NCBI GenBank assembly: GCA_017509985.1
Contig: JAFWOE010000019.1
Location: 30,524-94,523, forward strand
Length of the DNA stretch: 64,000 bases
Source: Lachnospiraceae bacterium
GTDB taxonomy: Bacteria > Bacillota > Clostridia > Lachnospirales > Lachnospiraceae
Direction: 5' to 3'
Made by a program: the position numbers and the translations under genes. Position 1 is the first letter of the stretch; every line of letters begins with the position of its first letter. The notes under the pieces are model-generated. The model saw only the letters and a list, made by a program, of their open reading frames with translations, ran no database searches and had not been told where the DNA came from. This document shows, piece after piece, positions 63,981-64,000 of the stretch.

Positions 63981-64000
63981 TTCAAGCCACGCCGCATTTA

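Larger units (their letters stand above)
63558..64000. other. 443-nt right-edge region rich in perfect hairpins
   Basis: Apart from the MOSC promoter this region carries no supported protein. From 63724 to the edge there are at least five separate perfect stems. It may be the end of an insertion element with its RNA, or a structured RNA gene that continues outside the window. Confidence 0.6.

Overview
The window looks like a chromosome segment from a strictly anaerobic Firmicute of the class Clostridia, most likely Lachnospiraceae. The indications are the S10-spc ribosomal gene order, a zinc-type S14, EF-P, WhiA, RapZ and a MecA-like adaptor, a Re-type citrate synthase in place of the usual one, DUF5688 and DUF6431 proteins seen mostly in gut Clostridia, and AGGAGG-type ribosome binding sites with TTGACA/TATAAT promoters. 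This assignment comes from recognising protein families by eye; no database search was possible. Most genes lie on the minus strand; only six recognisable genes are on the plus strand.

Region 1 (1-6.5 kb, transcribed right to left): ftsZ from its own promoter; a zinc-ribbon membrane protein with a very long Ala/Glu tract, translationally coupled to trmD; a trmD with an extra C-terminal domain of about 130 residues; rplS with its own promoter and leader; then lepB, rbgA, rnhB and the start of yraN, which runs off the left edge. Region 2 (6.5-19.3 kb) is the S10-spc operon from rpsJ to infA, with secY, adk and map. It ends at infA and runs straight into ftsZ: rpmJ, rpsM, rpsK, rpsD, rpoA and rplQ are not there. 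A 180-bp palindromic element sits between rpsH and rplF, and rpsJ is preceded by a roughly 290-nt leader with strong predicted structure.

Region 3 (19.4-27.4 kb): a slipin-type SPFH protein and a short-chain dehydrogenase on the plus strand, then an operon for the oxidative branch of the citric acid cycle (Re-citrate synthase, a GntR/FCD regulator, aconitase, NADP-isocitrate dehydrogenase) that would make 2-oxoglutarate for glutamate. A palindrome over the -10 box of its promoter is a likely operator for the operon's own regulator. Region 4 (27.4-34.5 kb): rpsB-tsf, then rluF-ligA-metA-yciI. MetA has Glu111, the acetyl-CoA type, which fits the O-acetylhomoserine sulfhydrylase MetY at 61.5-62.8 kb and the CysK beside it. 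Region 5 (34.5-42 kb): tRNA-Arg(CCG) overlapping a DUF5688 gene, efp, dCMP deaminase, upp, rpiB, sua5, a DivIVA-like protein, a GH18 protein and mecA.

Region 6 (42-53.8 kb): trmB; a murB-rapZ-whiA-crh-like cluster with yvcK missing; a pepQ-moxR-DUF58-DUF4129 cluster; a trigger-factor-like lipoprotein and a membrane-anchored deacetylase-like protein. Region 7 (54-64 kb): a DUF6431 zinc-ribbon protein; a gene-free gap with a candidate small RNA; trkA-trkH potassium uptake; a sugar aminotransferase with a TarI-like cytidylyltransferase; cysK; metY behind an apparent attenuator with a Met-rich leader peptide; a MOSC protein; and, at the right edge, a cluster of perfect hairpins that may be the end of a mobile element or a structured RNA.

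Most of the window is housekeeping sequence. The points most worth a second look are the TrmD C-terminal domain, the LepB homologue with Arg in place of the catalytic Lys, the metY leader, the possible small RNA near 54.8-55.0 kb, the HPr/Crh-like protein with Glu15, and the hairpin cluster at the right edge.
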